From Uloborus plumipes (taxonomy: Eukaryota; Arthropoda; Arachnida; Araneae; Uloboridae), in NCBI GenBank assembly GCA_038373865.1, contig JAXGGA010003917.1, positions 1 to 64,000 of the forward strand: a stretch of DNA of 64,000 bases, given 5' to 3'. Of the stretch, positions 35,371-46,912 are shown piece after piece. The notes below the pieces were generated by a model, which worked only from the letters and a program-made list of their open reading frames with translations, made no database searches and had not been told where the DNA came from. Position 1 is the stretch's first letter. Each line of letters starts with the position of its first letter. The position numbers and the translations under genes are program-made.

Positions 35371-35592
35371 ACAAGCATATGTGTCAGACGAACCTACTTC
35401 CGAATGTGCAGGGTCTGGTGTAATGAGAAGTACACGTCCTCATACCGTGGCTGAACTCAAGAAAAGGATAAGTATAACTGTGGGGGAGATCCCATCGAAT
35501 GTGCTGGATAGATTGTGTGATGAAAGCTTTGGTTCGGAGAATGGAGGAATGCGCTGAACATGATGAAGACCACCTGTATGGTATCATATTAA
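35371..35592 (+). pseudogene. C-terminal remnant of a Tc1/mariner-superfamily transposase
   Basis: The frame reads STRPHTVAELKKRISITVGE, then IPSNVLDRLCDE. After a one-frame shift it continues VRRMEECAEHDEDHLYGIIL. This order (P.T..ELK.RI...I..IP...L..V..., then R...C....G.H....I.) is the usual C-terminal tail of DDE transposases in many arthropod elements. No catalytic residues remain; the upstream part is absent and Helitron sequence ends 340 bp to the left. Role: relic only. Confidence 0.6.
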
Positions 35593-38391
35593 AAATAATG
35601 ATAATAATGACATGCATGATATGGCATATGGCATGTACATTTATCTTTGTTTTCGATGTTTGGATGTTTGTTTCAATAAAATTGAAAAAAAACAAAGTTC
35701 TGTACCTTTTACATCCTACTATTCATAAAGCCGGTCCTTGTATTAAGCTATTAAAAGCAGTGCACTAGAAATCGTAGCGTATTTTTGAAAACGAAAGTTA
35801 TGAAAGGAAAAACTATTGTGTACATATAGCTCTCTAGAAGGAACTAATGTGAACTTAGAGACCTTTACGAAAAGTGTAAGAAACTACTTTTTTCATGTCA
35901 TTTGCAAGCCAGCATAGCTGTATTTTTTCACCACCTATCACTGCATTGACATTATTTATTTTTTTAAAATATTGTATTCAAATCTTAACTTTAGTGGTGA
36001 CTTTTAGGGTTCCTTAGTGTATGAAATTTGATTTTATTCCTTCCTTTTTTAAGTTAGATATCACATAAAATATATTTAACCAAATGCGAATACACCCACA
36101 CTTAACCGTACACATGGACCAACTCAGGCTTACATACAACTGGATACACATTGATGGATTTTTTAAAATACCGAAGCTATAGTTCAGCACTTTTTAAGGT
36201 ATATAAATCTAAAAATTTAAACATGTAAAATTTTTTTAGCAGACTTTCATATTTATTGAATACTACAGAATGTATGAATAAAATACGATCTTCAGAAACC
36301 AAAATTCAAATGCACCCACGCACAACAACAAACATGTATAATTATGCACAGGCATACATACTGACTGAAGATTTAAAAGAAAATGTTAGGTGTTTCAGCA
36401 TTTCTTAAAAATGTAATTTTAAAAATTCAAACATATAACAGTTTCACCATATAAATATAGTCCTATATATCCAAAGGATACAAAGGAAAGTAAGTAGAAA
36501 TCACGATACGAAAAAAAAAAAAAAAACATTTTATCGCTTTTTCATACTCAAAAAATGAATGTCAGAAATATTCGCGTTTAAAAGGTTCTTTGAAATCTTG
36601 CAATTATACATTTTTATTTAAATATGAAGAAAGTGAACAGATAAAAGAAACACTTTTAGTAAGTCAAATATGTACCCAAAGAATTTACGTCGACATGCTT
36701 TTGAGTGCTTAAAAAATAAAAATCTGAATGTCTACTTGACAGAAAAGGTTTAAACTATGCTCAAACAGCATCAGGCTCTTTTTAAAGTGCTACTCATTTG
36801 CATCAATTTCAGTTTCTCTTTTAAAACTTTGTATACTAGTAAAATTCGAATTATACATGAGAGCGTAACTATATATATATATATTCATTTCCTAGGAGAA
36901 GGCTTAAAATGAATAGTTGATATCAAACGATTATTTCTAAAGTGTATAATTTTATGTAAGGACTTACGTATATATAAACATAAAAAAAGTTCTAGAAACT
37001 CATGCAAAACATCCTTTTACTTTCTTATGTCTTTACTTAAACAATCCCTTAGGATCAAAGGGGTATAAGCGCAAAAATTATATTTTTTTTATAACCAACA
37101 GAAATAGTAGAAGAAACTAACATTTGTTTTCGAACAAAAGATGCTATTAGTAGCTCTAATATGTGCTGCTATACATCATTATTCAGAAGAACTTTTAAAG
37201 AAATAAAACCTTGGATTTAAACTTTGAAAGTGTTTTATTTAAAACTATGAAAAATCCACTTATAACCTATTCTCACTGCCAGGAAATAGAATTTTAAGAA
37301 CTTCGTTGGCGACACAAAATATTTTTGTTTAATGTACTGGAATCAGTGTTGCTTGCTTAAAGTGATGAAATTAACCTTTTGCTATTTTCCTACCTTCAAC
37401 GACAGTCACAAAAAGATATAGAGCTTTTCCTGTTGCTACTGACTGGTCAATGCAAACTATAGAGATAATGTATAAGCCTATAGCTGCATCGTACCTGTTT
37501 GTTTAAAACGTTGCAGCACAGCCAGAGTCTCACTCCTCTTGATGAAAGTAACGAACCAACGTGCTTTAAACTGCTATATAATTTTCGAGGATTTAAAATG
37601 GCATCTCTAAAATCTATCTTATTACACTGTATGACTTAAAATGCTCCCTAATTGCATTTTATACTCTCTTTGGATTAGCTAGAAAGGAAAAATATAAAGA
37701 AATATTCCTGACAGAGTTAAAGGTCCAACTCTCAAAAACTTTACAAAACAATTGTAATGTATCATTTTTGTACTTATGGTAGTTATTAGACAATCCTGTA
37801 ATATTTCATTATAATTTATTAAATTCTAAATGAGAAATACTGCCTTTTTAAAACTCGAAGCAAATAAATTATTTAAAAAAATCGCCTTAATGATGTTTTC
37901 TCTTGTTAGATTAATAGAAGTTAACTTGAATCACCAATATAGGCGAAAGTCGCTTGAGAATTAATGCATAATGATTGCAGCTGTCTCTTTTTATTCAATT
38001 AAATTTACTGTTCAACGAACTTCAAAATTGAGGAATGACTAATTATCTCAGCGTCTCATTCATATTATATGAGCTTGAAGTAATTGATTTATGAATTGTG
38101 CGTAAAATAAGCTCTACTGTCCCAAATGCGACATCTTCGACACGTGTTATGTCAGGAACTGATAATTCCTGATAGTTCCACGTGGAATTCATGTTGACGT
38201 TAAATCGTTCATTCTTACGACAAAGATGGAGTTAGGATTTCGCTTATGTTAGAATCTCTTATCGACAGGTCGATGAATGTATCTTTCAAAATTAACTCGT
38301 GGTTTGTGTTGGGTGTTTAAAAAAATATTTTGAATTTTATTTATAAATTCTTAGTTCGCGTACTCTTGCAAAGGCGCAATGAAAAATTTTT
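35593..38391. other. AT-rich spacer, no gene seen
   Basis: A diverged tandem duplication of about 215 bp is suggested at 36085-36440 (AATGCGAATACACCCACAC then AAATGCACCCACGCACAAC, each followed by a TTCAGCA-TTT block). Poly-A near 36510 and an (AT)n run near 36872. No gene. Confidence 0.5.
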
Positions 38392-38844
38392 ATGCATGTT
38401 ACGTATTTTCCGATCATAGTAACGTGCGTGCCTTTCGTCATAGTATGGCGAACTTCCTTTTCATTTGATTGGCCGCCGCTCTATCATCGAGAAATTCAAC
38501 TTGTTATGCTGTGCAAATTAATTTGCTATTTTATGCGTTCACAGAAACTTAGTTGGTTCTACTTTCAATTACCCCATTTCATGTTTACATCTATTTTTTT
38601 TTTCGGGACCAGTCGAGTTGGCTGCGAGCTTCATTTGTACATATATCCTGTAATAAATGTTACTAAATTTAAATATTCTCATCATTGTACAGAACTCCGA
38701 CTATCTCTGCTCGGGCACTTCAAAAATATGATGGACATTAAATTAAAAGATAATTTCCCCATAGAAAATTCAACAGTTTGTGCGACAAGAGGGCCGGACA
38801 CTTCTGCAATATTATTTCGGCTGCATATGACAGAATTATTTTAA
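38392..38844 (+). other. Unrecognised 150-codon open frame
   Basis: The longest ATG-started open frame outside repeats and the transposase. The product is rich in aromatic and hydrophobic residues at its N-terminal half, with no recognisable motif, signal peptide logic or neighbour. No splice context was convincing. In 64 kb of six-frame sequence one such frame could arise by chance, so I do not call it a gene. Confidence 0.15.
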
Positions 38845-39334
38845 CAAGTTTCTCCCAATTTATATCATGTTTATTATCTTGTAATTCTGAGTAGTCATGG
38901 TTTAACTGATAACTCAACTCGTGCATATGAATTAAAGCTCGTTAGATAATAGAAATCACTTACGAAACAATGAGCTTAAAGTGAGGCGAATAAACTATCT
39001 TCTTTGCAGCTTAATAACTATACCTAAAATATCAGAAAACCAGTTTGATTTTTTTTTCGCATAAAATTTTTTATAGAAAAAAATGACATCTGCAGCATTT
39101 TTCCCTGGTAATATCTGTAAGGTCCGTGATTAAATGATTCTGTATCAAAACTGATTTTATTTCCTTTTTTTTTCTTTTTTCTTGAATAGGTTTGTTTCCT
39201 ATTGTCAACAGTACTACTTTTAATCGATAAAATTAATAGAACAAGCAAAAAACAAAACATGGGGTCTGAAAAAACTTTCTTTTTCCAAACAGGTTTTTTA
39301 TTACTTTTTTTTAAATATCCGATTTTTAAAACGA
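38845..39334. other. AT-rich spacer, no gene seen
   Basis: Short minus-strand frames only. Confidence 0.55.
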
Positions 39335-39515
39335 AGCGAGATCTCGTATGACGTCACTAGTGGAGAAACTTTGGTGGAAAGCCAGACCGGCGCATCAGCA
39401 ATTTTGGATCTCTGGTAACCCCGGCTTCGAAATAATGTAAAATTTGACCCTAAATGCGGTTCGTCATAAAGTGGCCTTGCTTGGAGCATTTTGTACTCTT
39501 TAGACGTCAGCAAAT
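39335..39515. other. GC-richer island of unknown nature
   Basis: A sharply bounded segment with TGACGTCACTAGTGGAGAAA, CAGACCGGCGCATCAGC and CTGGTAACCCCGGCTTCG in otherwise AT-rich DNA, followed by poly-T. Base composition and the T-run resemble a SINE read on the minus strand, but no clear A/B box pair is seen. A minus-strand frame crosses it without recognisable product. Confidence 0.35.
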
Positions 39516-40132
39516 GAAAATAAAAAAACGACTTGGCGTCTTTGATTTTTTTTTTTTTTTAGAAAGCAAAAAATTTAAAATTAAGATAAAATTAATTCAC
39601 TTTATTATTTTGACCGTGCTCTTTTAGAAAAAAATATTTTTGAAAATGGAAAACTTCCACATTCTCAAATTGTCTCAGAATAATTTTGAGATAACACTAA
39701 CAGGCTTTACCACACTTTTGTCTTTCTTCTTTTCCCGTTAAATATTCCCTTTGCATTAATTTCGCAAACGACAGACAAAATCTCAGAAAACTTTCGAAAT
39801 AAAAGATTTCTTCTATTAACTTTCCGCACCGTTTCGGGGGAAATGCGAAGAAAAAGCAAATTAAAGCCTTGTTACTCCAATCGTAACTCTTTACAATCAT
39901 GCCTCAAGGGTGCAGCAATTTAAGTAAAACACATCTTAAAGAGGAAGCAAAACATCTCGAATTATGCAATAATCCTTTCGTTGTTTATTTAATTTGATTT
40001 TCGGGCAGCTGATGCTGTCGATACATTTTTGGTTTATTCGCAAAATGATTTATGCAGATGCGAATTTAATGTGAAAATATTAAATAAAATTTGAAATGCA
40101 GGTTAGAACGATGCAAAAATGTATTACATCTG
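39516..40132. other. AT-rich spacer, no gene seen
   Basis: Poly-T at 39547-39560; frame 39697-39900 (minus) unrecognised. Confidence 0.55.
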
Positions 40133-40546
40133 CACTGCAAAAAATAAACTATTATTTTTACAGTATAATACTGGTAGCAGAGGTTCCAGTTTAAAACTGT
40201 AAAATGCACAGTAATAAACTAAAGTTAGCAATTTTACAGTTTATTACTGTGAAGCAGCAATTTGATAGTTTATTACCACAATTTTACAGTTTATTACCTC
40301 AAAATTAGCTGTATTATACTGTAAAAACAACAGTATAATACTGGCAGCAGAGATTCCAGTTTAAAACTGTAAATTGGACAGTAATCAATTGTAAAATAAG
40401 CAATTATTGCTGTAGAGCAGCAATTTTGGTTTATTAGTGTAAAATTAGCAGTTTTACAATTTTTTGCAGTAAAATTAGCATTTTTTAAGGATTGGTATTA
40501 TAAAATTAGTTGCAGATACTGTAAAAACATCTATTTTTTTACAGTG
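40133..40546 (-). mobile_element. CTGTAAAA MITE, copy 5 (dimeric)
   Basis: Starts CACTGCAAAAAATAAACTAT; ends TTTTTTTACAGTG followed by TA. The middle (about 40312-40345) shows the fused terminal region GTATTATACTGTAAAAACA leading straight into CAGTATAATACTGGCAGC, so two same-orientation units share one internal terminus. Confidence 0.8.
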
Positions 40547-40800
40547 TAAGCTACTCTGAAAACTGGATGTTGGGATAAAAGAATTTGAAAACCTTTCTAT
40601 AGTATATTTTTGATAAGCTAATTTCTGATACGCTGAGGCTAAACTGCGAAGTTGCACAGTTGATAAAGTTAAGCGTTGTTGAAATCTAAGAAAAGCAGTC
40701 CTCTTTCAATTTAATATCAATGAGCCCATTCAAGACCAGGCAGTTTTGGCACTTGCTGAAGCAATATCGGTGGGAGTGTGCAAAATAAGATCAGATAGAG

Positions 40801-40926
40801 TGTAAACTGATTGGGAGTTTTTTTTTACTTACTAAACTGTAAACTAACAATTTTAGTTTATTACCACAATTACCACATATTACCACAGTTTATTACCACA
40901 AATGTAAACTGATTGGGAGTTTTTTT
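40801..40926. repeat. MITE fragment between 20-bp direct repeats
   Basis: TGTAAACTGATTGGGAGTTT occurs at 40801-40820 and again at 40903-40922. Between them lies CTGTAAAA-MITE-like sequence degraded to repeats of TATTACCACA. It looks like a local duplication or a slippage product near MITE copy 5. Confidence 0.6.
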
Positions 40927-42146
40927 ACTAGAAGATCAAATCCTTATAATTGTTGAATTTGCTTATTTCTATGGGTAGCACTTGTGTCATCTTACACTTT
41001 TTCTAATTATCTTCCTGGATTTAAAAAAGTTTCTTGATCTAGTGATGTTAACCACGCAAACTATTTTATCGCTTTCTTTTCAGTCTTATATGAAGATTCT
41101 ATAGATATCTGCCCTACTCTGTAGTTAGGCGCAATTTAATCGAGGTTTCAATTAAAATGCTTTCTCTCATTTATTCCAATGAAAATTCAGAACAACTGTG
41201 GGATATTTGCAGTGATTTTTTTTTTCCAGAAAGTTCTTCTCGACGAAATTTGTAAACAATTCTGGAATAGCTCTTTTTTTTTTTTTTTTTGCACGGAATA
41301 CAACGAATCATGGTAAAGGTTCATCGATGCGATCATAAAAGACATAGAGTAGATTGTAATTAAATATATTTCGTAAAGAAACGCAAGGAACCGTTCAAAC
41401 CCTGAAAAGCAATATTCAATTTCAAAAATGTGCATGGAGTATGTATTTTATGTATTTTTCTGCCATCCAGCCCACCAGGGGTCAATCCCCCAATGCGAGC
41501 CAAGGACGCTAGATTGCCGACCCTTCGTCAAACTGATTAGTTCACATATTTCAGTTTCTTAATCTAGATTACTGATTCCTTTTTAAAACGTCGTATCTTA
41601 AAAATTTGCAATTTTGAGTTATTACTGTTTTTAGACTGCTATGAATGTGTAGAGTATCTCTGCAAAAGCTGCATTTCTATAACTTGATATTTCGCGTTAA
41701 AAAGTAAAAGTAAAAGTCATTTTTGCATTTTCAAGTATTCGTAATGCTTTTTTGAAGAATATTGTGTCTTGGGTTATGCTTAAGGTGATGGGAATAAATA
41801 TTGTTATTTAGTAAAAGATTGTATTATTTGCTTTAAAAACGGCATTGCACACAAAAAAGAGCAGTTTTTATTCTTATTTTTTAATCAAGAAAACACAGTT
41901 TAAGTTTTATATCGGTATTGTCGGTATTGAAAGGAAAACAATTTGTGACGATAACAACATACTTAGACATATATTTCATGTTCGGAAAAAAAGTCTAATT
42001 TTTTGGAAAAAGACCTTATGCATAAAAAAGTTCAGTTATTGACTTTACTTATAGTTTGACTACATTGTATCTTACTTAGAAACTTTAAAATCACTCTCCT
42101 AAAAAACCACGTTTTTTAAGATATAATGTTGTTAAAAAGAAGCAGC
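40927..42146. other. AT-rich spacer, no gene seen
   Basis: Apart from the weak tRNA-like fragment at 41460, nothing recognised. Confidence 0.55.
41460..41530 (-). other. Possible tRNA-like fragment
   Basis: The minus strand reads GGGGGATTGACCCCTGG, which resembles a B-box/T-arm, about 35 bases after a GGCAATCTAGCG segment. I cannot fold a convincing cloverleaf; it may be a SINE remnant. Confidence 0.2.
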
Positions 42147-42148
42147 TA

Positions 42149-42540
42149 CACTGTAAAAAATAGATGTTTTTTTATTGTATAGTACAACTTGCTTTATAGT
42201 AAAAAACAGCAAAAATTATTAATTTTACAGTATTGAACTGTAAAATTGCTGCTTTAGAGTAATGAACTGTAAAACTGCTAATTTTACACCTTATTACTGT
42301 GTATTTTAGTTTTAAACTGGAACCCCTGCTGCAGTATTATAGCTATTTTTACAGTATAAAACAGCTGATTTAGTGATACTACACTGTAAAATTGTGGTAA
42401 TAAACTGTAACATTGCTGCTTTACAGTAATGAACTGTAAAATTGTTAGTTTACAGTTTAGTACTGTGCATTTTACAGTTTTAAACTGAAACCTCTGCTGC
42501 CAGTATTATACTCTAAAAACAACGCTTTATTTTTGCAGTG
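42149..42540 (+). mobile_element. CTGTAAAA MITE, copy 6 (dimeric)
   Basis: CACTGTAAAAAATAGATG at the left and TTTATTTTTGCAGTG at the right, both flanked by TA (42147-42148, 42541-42542). Two AAACTGGAACC / AAACTGAAACC blocks in plus orientation. Its right TA is also the left TA of the next element at 42543. Confidence 0.82.
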
Positions 42541-42542
42541 TA

Positions 42543-43681
42543 TATGGGTGATTCTACAAAAATGGGCAAATTTGTGTTCCATACTGATTGCTCTTTTTGT
42601 TTTTAATTTAATAAAAAACTATTTTGGAAATATTTTTATGCGTCTTTTGTTCTATAATTTCCGTTATCAACAACGTCAATATTTAATTATTATTCATTTA
42701 CAAAAAAGGATATTAGATTGAAATGTCATCCACATGCCCTGTCCCATAGGTGCAATTTTCACAATCAATGGAATATAGATTTAAAAAAAAATAAGTGATT
42801 TTTTTCTCGAGAGTTTTTTATTTATAAACATGAATGTGTGCAAGATGTAAATCACAAAAAAAGCAAAATAATATGAAAATTATATCTCTAAAAGTTAATC
42901 TAAACTTTGTCCCAGCGATTATCAGTCATCCATATGTCTAAAAAGTATAGATATTTTTCTCTGAAATGTTTTATTCCAAAATCTGGCAACACATCTTAAA
43001 ACAAAGCATGGAACTTTGTTATTCCTGGATGAGGATTAATTTTGCTGTTCTGCAATTACTTTTTGATAAAAAGCAAGCTAAACTCAACTTTCAAGGCAAG
43101 TGTTTTTTATCTTTGTCATTAACATGCCCCACAGAATGCATGTAAAATGTACATGTAAATAAATTTTGATAATGAATAATCCTAAGGCTTACATTTGTGG
43201 GTTCTAATTCGAAGTGAAGCCGAAAAATATTCAGATATGACTTTTTGAGAACACAATTACTTTTGTTTTGTCATTCACATGCCCTTTTTCTACTGTCATT
43301 CACATGCCCCAATTTAAGACACATGGATGAATCAAAAGCCAAACTATGACAGTACAATGTTTAAAAATTATGTCTAACAGTTTACTGGTTAAAAAATTTC
43401 ATTAATATACCTATTGTGTTTGTGTTATTCACATACTTACTGTGTTATATTCACATACCCATTGTGTCATCCACATGCCCTTTTTATCATTCACATATGC
43501 CTTCAAAAAAATAAAAATCCAAAAATACAATAAAATACAAACATTTAAGCTCTGCTGATATTCTATTTTAATTATGTAACTTATCAAGTGCTTTGCTGAT
43601 TTTTTTCAGATTTTTAATTTTAAATTAATTTTTTGAATTCTACATGTTAGAAATATTCCCGTATTTGTAGAATCACCCATA
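42543..43681. mobile_element. TA-flanked TIR element, 1139 bp, with a repeated CACATGCCC motif
   Basis: Inverted ends TATGGGTGATTCTACAAA at 42543 and its complement ending at 43681, with TA at 42541-42542 and 43682-43683. Inside, TCATCCACATGCCC or TCATTCACATGCCC occurs at about 42727, 43273, 43298 and 43464, with weaker variants near 43120, 43430, 43447 and 43487, all in the same orientation. No convincing transposase frame; probably non-autonomous. Confidence 0.8.
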
Positions 43682-43799
43682 TATAGTACCAAACTAAACA
43701 CAACTATAAGTTAGACAACGAAACATGTTGTTTTAACCCCCGCCATCAGTATAAAAACCTCTACGAAAGAGTACAGGTGTAAGATTAAAAGCTATAATA

Positions 43800-44400
43800 C
43801 GGGGCATTTCATGCTATTTGTGACATAGTGTTGTCCGTAACAAAACTTTTTAAAAGTTTAAAATTTTTATATATATTGAAAATGTACATTCTAAAGTATA
43901 TGAATATCGTATTGTTTTCGTAGTTCACTTCATAATATGTTTGTAATTGCACTCAGAACGTTGAAAATGCAATTTCCACTGTTACGGACTCTACATTGAA
44001 TTTTTCTTTAAATCTGACTTAAACCGATTTTTAAGCCAAAACTGGTACTTGAGACAGATAAAGTAAAGGCTCACCTCTAATATAGCTAACACTTTTAATC
44101 AAAAAGTGCGATCTATAAAAAATTATGAATTGTAAAAACGATGACAGTAGAGTCCGTAACAATAATCGGAATAAAAGTTTAATTTATAAAGAAAAATTCA
44201 AAGTATAGTCCGTAACAGTGAAAATTGCATTTTCAATGTTCTGAGTGCAATTACAAACATAATATAAAATAAACTATGAAAACAATGTGATATTCATATA
44301 CTTTAGAATGTACTTTTTTAATATATATAAAAATTTTAAACTTTTAAAAAAGTTTTGATACGGACACCCCTATGTCACAAATATACCGTGAAATGCCCCA
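43800..44400. mobile_element. Long-TIR foldback MITE, 601 bp
   Basis: Ends CGGGGCATTTCATG and ...CGTGAAATGCCCCA, flanked by TA (43798-43799, 44401-44402). The inverted similarity runs deep: TTGTAATTGCACTCAGAACG near 43945 has its counterpart near 44240, and GTCCGTAACA motifs recur in both arms. Arms about 230 bp, spacer about 130 bp. Confidence 0.85.
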
Positions 44401-44708
44401 TACACTAATGTAATGATCTTTCGTTAGGATACTATGCTTATATAACGTAAAACTTCAAAATAAAATAAGCAAAGTAAAGTTAAAAATGGAAAGTTTTTGA
44501 AAACATTTCTTTGTAGAAAGAGTTATTCGAAGCATTGATTTTCTATAAGAAAAAACGAGAACTGGTAAGTACAGTAATGCTACTTTATCAGTAAGGTTTT
44601 AAATGGGCATCAGTGACCATATTTTTTCTTCCTAAAAATGCTCTTTAAATAAGCTGTTTGCTGCAATGATTTCTCTTTAAAAATGTTGAAAAACGTTTTC
44701 GTGATTCA

Positions 44709-44936
44709 ATGGTAAAATACAAAAAGGAGAAAGAACGCTGTGATTACATTGAAAAGAGTTTTGGAAACGCACATCCAATACTTTCAAATTTCTTCCTACA
44801 GTGGAAAACCTTTATAATGCTCGATAATGACTGTATAGAGACTGCGAGAAAAATTCTGAAAAAACAGTACCGGAACCTATTTGCTACGAATTATGGGATC
44901 AATCAAAATGATAAGAGCTTCATAAAAATGGATTAA
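44709..44936 (+). other. Unrecognised 75-codon open frame
   Basis: A lysine-rich frame beginning MVKYKKEKERCDYIEK with no motif I recognise and no splice or promoter context that supports expression. It lies between a foldback element and poly-T rich spacer. Probably chance. Confidence 0.12.
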
Positions 44937-45344
44937 AAAATACGTCTTCAGCGGAGAACTAAACGAAAATTGTAAAACTAAGAAAGAAAAGAGATCTTCC
45001 AAAAGTTTTACTAGAGCTAAAATAAATGTGCTCATTTCAACAATAAGTGTAAATTTCGGTTCTTTTTTTTTTTAATTTTTTTTAATTTTTTGAAAAAAAA
45101 AAGAAGAAAACGAGAGAATTATATGATTTCAACTAAATTAAATGAATGACGAATAGTTTTTTTTTTTTTTTTTTTAACTTGGCCTTGTTCCATCTAAACA
45201 ACCACATGGAAAGGCGCAAATGCCTTTTCCGTTACATAACAAGCTAATTATTGATTAACATGCTATAACAGTCATTTTTCCGATTATATTTTAGCAACCT
45301 ATTTAAATATTTAAATTATTCACCATGCATGCTTTTGTTGTTAA
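44937..45344. other. AT-rich spacer, no gene seen
   Basis: Poly-T and poly-A tracts (45065-45105, 45158-45175). Confidence 0.6.
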
Positions 45345-45650
45345 TGAGCTTTTATTAGTTTCACATATTTGTTTGTTTGTATGCATGTAACTCTGAATAA
45401 AAGATAAAATTCACGATCTTTACAAACATAAAAGTAATATATTTAATACTATTATAAATACAAAAGATTTAACTATGTTATAGGTTGATGTATAATAAGT
45501 GTATATGCAAACTTAGCGGGTATTGAATAGTTTAGAAATTCAAAGGGAAATCAGTTACAGTATCATGGAATATAGTTTAACCTTTAGTATTAATGAGAGT
45601 ACCGTCTACTCTAAAAACGTATTTTTATTTTTTTAACTATAATTAATTCC
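45345..45650 (+). repeat. Dispersed repeat R3, copy 3
   Basis: Runs from GAGCTTTTATTAGTTTCACA through GTAACTCTGAATAAAAGATA and the TTTAATACTATTATAAATAC core to ACTCTAAAAACGTATTTTT. At 45571-45601 a short piece (TATAGTTTAACCTTTAGTAT) is in reverse orientation relative to the rest. Confidence 0.7.
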
Positions 45651-46428
45651 AGTACTAATTCAGTATGAGTTACCATAAGTCTCAGTCGTGCAGCAAACAG
45701 TAGACCGTCTAATCGCTTCGACTGACACACAAATCTATCACATTTATTTAAGCAGCTTCTGCAAGGGCAATTATTTCAACCAAAAGCAATCCCACACGGT
45801 CCTTAATCCTGAATCAGCATTTGCACGACTAATTTCCCTATTCGATAGACTGGTCAAATCCTGAAGTTTGACAAAGTCAAACATTTCCGATACTGTATCT
45901 TCATTCGTTCTGCATTGTCTTAATGCACTCTATAGCTTAATTGCAAAGCGAAATGGAACTCATTGAACATCGTAATTAATGTAGAAAGAGAAAAGTAATA
46001 GCAAAGGATAACAATTCGATTTAGAATCATTTATTTGAATTTGATGAAATGAATAATAAGGTAAACAATTTTAATTTTAATTGTAACATCTGTAGATGTG
46101 TATGATGGGTGACTTGTCTCCGCAAATATTAAACTTTAATGTACCCGAACAATAACTCAACATTGAAAAATCATAATATAAGAGATAAAACATAACGACA
46201 CGTAAATAAAAAAAAAGACAAAAAAAAAGTTTTTTTTCTTTTCTGATACATTTAAATAGAACAATGATTAATATGTCAATATTGATTGAAGTTGTAGTTT
46301 TTAAAGCATTTCTGTATCAGTTCTATGCAATAGTATGTTTGTTGTAGGATTGCAAACCATCTTATTTTATGGAACTGTTTGTATATTAATCACAATAGCT
46401 CTTGCGATTAAATTTGTTGAATGGGAGC
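45651..46428. other. Spacer, no gene seen
   Basis: Somewhat more balanced base composition at 45660-45960 but no open frame or repeat recognised. Confidence 0.5.
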
Positions 46429-46430
46429 TA

Positions 46431-46912
46431 CACTGTCAAAAAAAAGTTACTTTTACAGTATAATATAGTTAATTTTATTGTAATAAACAGTAAAAAATTG
46501 CAAGTTTAACAGTAATAAACTAAAATTGCTAATTTTACTGTTCATTACTGAGCATTTTATAGTTTTAAACTGGAACCTATGCTGCCAGTGCTTTACTGTT
46601 ATTTTTACAGTATAATAGAGCTAATTTGATGGTGATAAACTGTAAAATTGCTAATTTTACAGTTTATCACTGTGCATTTTACAGTTTTAAACTGGAAACT
46701 CTGCTGCCTAGACTATAAAAATAACAGTTTATTTTTTGCATTAGAAAAAAAACTCTTTTTACACCGGCAGCAGAGCTCTAAATCTAAAATGCACAATAAT
46801 ACACTGTAAAATTAGCAATTTTGCAGTTATTACTGTAAAATTAGCAATTTTTAGTTTATTACTAAAAATTAACTGTATTATACTGTAAAAACAACATCTA
46901 TATTTTACAGTG
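46431..46912. mobile_element. CTGTAAAA MITE, copy 7 (inverted dimer)
   Basis: The left unit (46431-46741) carries AAACTGGAACCTATGC twice in plus orientation. The right unit (about 46742-46912) carries GGCAGCAGAGCTCTAAATC, which is the opposite orientation. The locus is therefore a composite with an inverted component, unlike the direct dimers elsewhere. The left TA is present (46429-46430). Confidence 0.75.

Noticed and set aside
41460..41530. Possible tRNA gene on the minus strand
   Set aside because: Only a B-box-like segment is present; acceptor, D-arm and anticodon stems do not pair convincingly. Kept only as a low-confidence fragment.
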